From Dermatophagoides farinae (taxonomy: Eukaryota > Arthropoda > Arachnida > Sarcoptiformes > Pyroglyphidae), in contig NC_134678.1 in the NCBI RefSeq assembly GCF_024713945.1, forward strand, positions 1,860,001 to 1,924,000: a stretch of DNA of 64,000 nt, written 5' to 3'. This document shows positions 62,800 to 64,000 of the stretch, piece by piece. The translations under genes and the position numbers were made by a program. The notes beneath the pieces are model-generated. The model was given only the letters and a program-made list of their open reading frames with translations, did not search any database and was not told where the DNA came from. Position 1 is the first letter of the stretch. Each line of letters begins with the position of its first letter.

Positions 62800-63282
62800 A
62801 CAAAACAACAAAATCAAAATCCATACAAATGTATTATGTGCAAACCTTTTGTCGATCATAGATTCACAAATCGATCACACACACACACATTTACCATATC
62901 GATTTATATCTATTTTAAACTTTTCTTTTTTATTTAAATAACAATTTTCCATGAAAAAAATAACCGTTTTTTCCTTTTTTTTCCAAATTGTAATCACATA
63001 GAAGAATGATGATATTATATATTATAATTATTTAGATCAATGATAAATAAATTTCAAGATTAATGATAATTCCATTCGATTGAATTTTTTTGTTGTTGTT
63101 GTTGTTGTTGTTGTTTTGTTTGTCTGTAGCTTGTTGCATGAATTTAAAATGAAAAAACAATTATAACAAACATTGGTTGCCATCTATCGTTGGTGAATTA
63201 AAAGAATGTGATGAGAAAAAAAATCATATAATACCACTACCATAACAATACAAACATATGATCAGTAGCGCGCGGATTCTAT

Positions 63283-63293
63283 TAGCGCCACCT
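63283..63293 (-). promoter_or_regulatory. CTCF-like insulator motif
   Basis: The minus strand reads AGGTGGCGCTA, which matches the core of the known Drosophila CTCF motif (AGGTGGCGC). It lies in an unusually GC-rich patch (GTAGCGCGCGGATTC) in AT-rich intergenic DNA, downstream of the 61570 gene. Motif match is seen; occupancy is unknown. Confidence 0.45.
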
Positions 63294-63307
63294 GTCTGTG
63301 AATTCCT

Positions 63308-63309
<2 letters not shown>

Positions 63310-63337
<28 letters not shown>
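63310..63337. repeat. (AT)n microsatellite
   Basis: About 28 bp of uninterrupted AT, beginning 17 nt after the CTCF-like motif. Confidence 0.9.
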
Positions 63338-63338
<1 letters not shown>

Positions 63339-64000
63339 ATCAACTCCACCGTTCACAGCTGCTTTACAGCAGTATATTATTCAATCAAAAAAAAAAAAAA
63401 AAAAAAAATTCAGCTGCGTCTGTGTCACTCATATACTTGTAATATCTATCGCTCATCATCATCATCGATTCATTAATTCTCACATGTAAAATTCATCCTC
63501 CTCCTTAATATTTCTCACCCTCAACACCCGATCCCGACCGACTGACTGATGATCAAATGAAGAGAGAGAGAGAGCAAGAAAAAGCACACCGTTGGTGTTT
63601 CGTCGTTTTTTTTTCACTCTCTCTCTCTCTCTTTTTCTCCGTATGTGTATTTTATATGCATAAATGTGTATGTAAAAAAAAAGCTCGTGCTAAATTGTAT
63701 CATCATCCGTTATTATTATTATTATTATCTTGAATGTGTAATTTTTTTCTTTTTTTTGAAAGAATATCTGTAAAATTAAAACATTTAAACATTATAATAA
63801 ATATTCCAACAATTCTTAATGATTATTCATTGATGACATTAATTGTTTATTTGAACAAAATCATCGTTGTCATTGATTAATTTTTTTTTTTTATAATTGT
63901 GGATTTTTTTTGTCACACCCAATTGAACGTACCGTGCTTGTGTGTGTGTGTGTGTGTGTTTGGGTGATTACTGCTTTTGTTATTGAATTGACCGCATGTT

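Larger units (their letters stand above)
62800..64000. other. 3' UTR and intergenic region to window end
   Basis: Poly(A) signal AATAAA at 63046-63051; GCCATCTATCG motif at 63179-63189; CTCF-like TAGCGCCACCT at 63283-63293; (AT)n at 63310-63337; poly(A) at 63388-63408; (GA)n/(CT)n near 63560-63575 and 63617-63632. No coding region is supported. Confidence 0.55.

Overview
The window is nuclear DNA from an arthropod, most likely an acariform (astigmatid) mite. It is strongly AT-rich, with dense microsatellites and poly(A)/poly(T) runs. Almost all introns are about 57-75 nt with GT-AG ends. Gene content includes an ABCH transporter (a subfamily typical of arthropods), an RRM-less Imp, UBR3 and STIM. 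Placement as a mite is inference from composition, intron size and family content; no search was possible. There are no bacterial-style operons, CRISPR arrays, rRNA genes, or recognisable tRNAs or transposon ORFs.

Layout. (1) 1-1.7 kb: 3' end of ribophorin I (RPN1) on +, convergent with an exosome RNase-PH subunit (EXOSC5/Rrp46-like) on -, with overlapping 3' ends. (2) 1.7-12.9 kb: non-coding, repeat-rich. (3) 12.9-16.3 kb: ABCH half transporter, six or seven exons. (4) 17.6-24.4 kb: UBR3 E3 ubiquitin ligase, 11 exons, about 2062 aa. (5) 27.2-30.1 kb: STIM, the ER calcium sensor, 7 exons. (6) 30.7-33.3 kb: a head-to-head pair of paralogous secreted proteins of unknown function, each with a TATA box. 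(7) 35.2-36.0 kb: secreted Dickkopf/colipase-like cysteine-rich protein. (8) 36-51 kb: 15 kb without a convincing gene, but with repeated CRE, E2F-like and CTCF-like motifs and promoter-like islands. (9) 51.2-53.9 kb: Imp/IGF2BP with four KH domains and a long insert in KH4. (10) 56.0-58.4 kb: intronless 800-aa protein whose C-terminal half is a PPP-family phosphatase fold with every metal-binding motif replaced, i.e. a probable pseudophosphatase. (11) 61.6-62.8 kb: secreted 14-cysteine protein. (12) 62.8-64 kb: non-coding, with a CTCF-like site.

The genes do not form a single pathway. Several are individual housekeeping or signalling genes (ER N-glycosylation, RNA decay, N-degron/ubiquitin, store-operated calcium entry, mRNA localisation), mixed with lineage-restricted secreted proteins. 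The best candidates for new biology are the pseudophosphatase, the divergent secreted paralog pair, and a dispersed GCCRTCTANCG motif in the non-coding stretches. All exon joins given here were worked out by hand from splice sites and reading-frame continuity.
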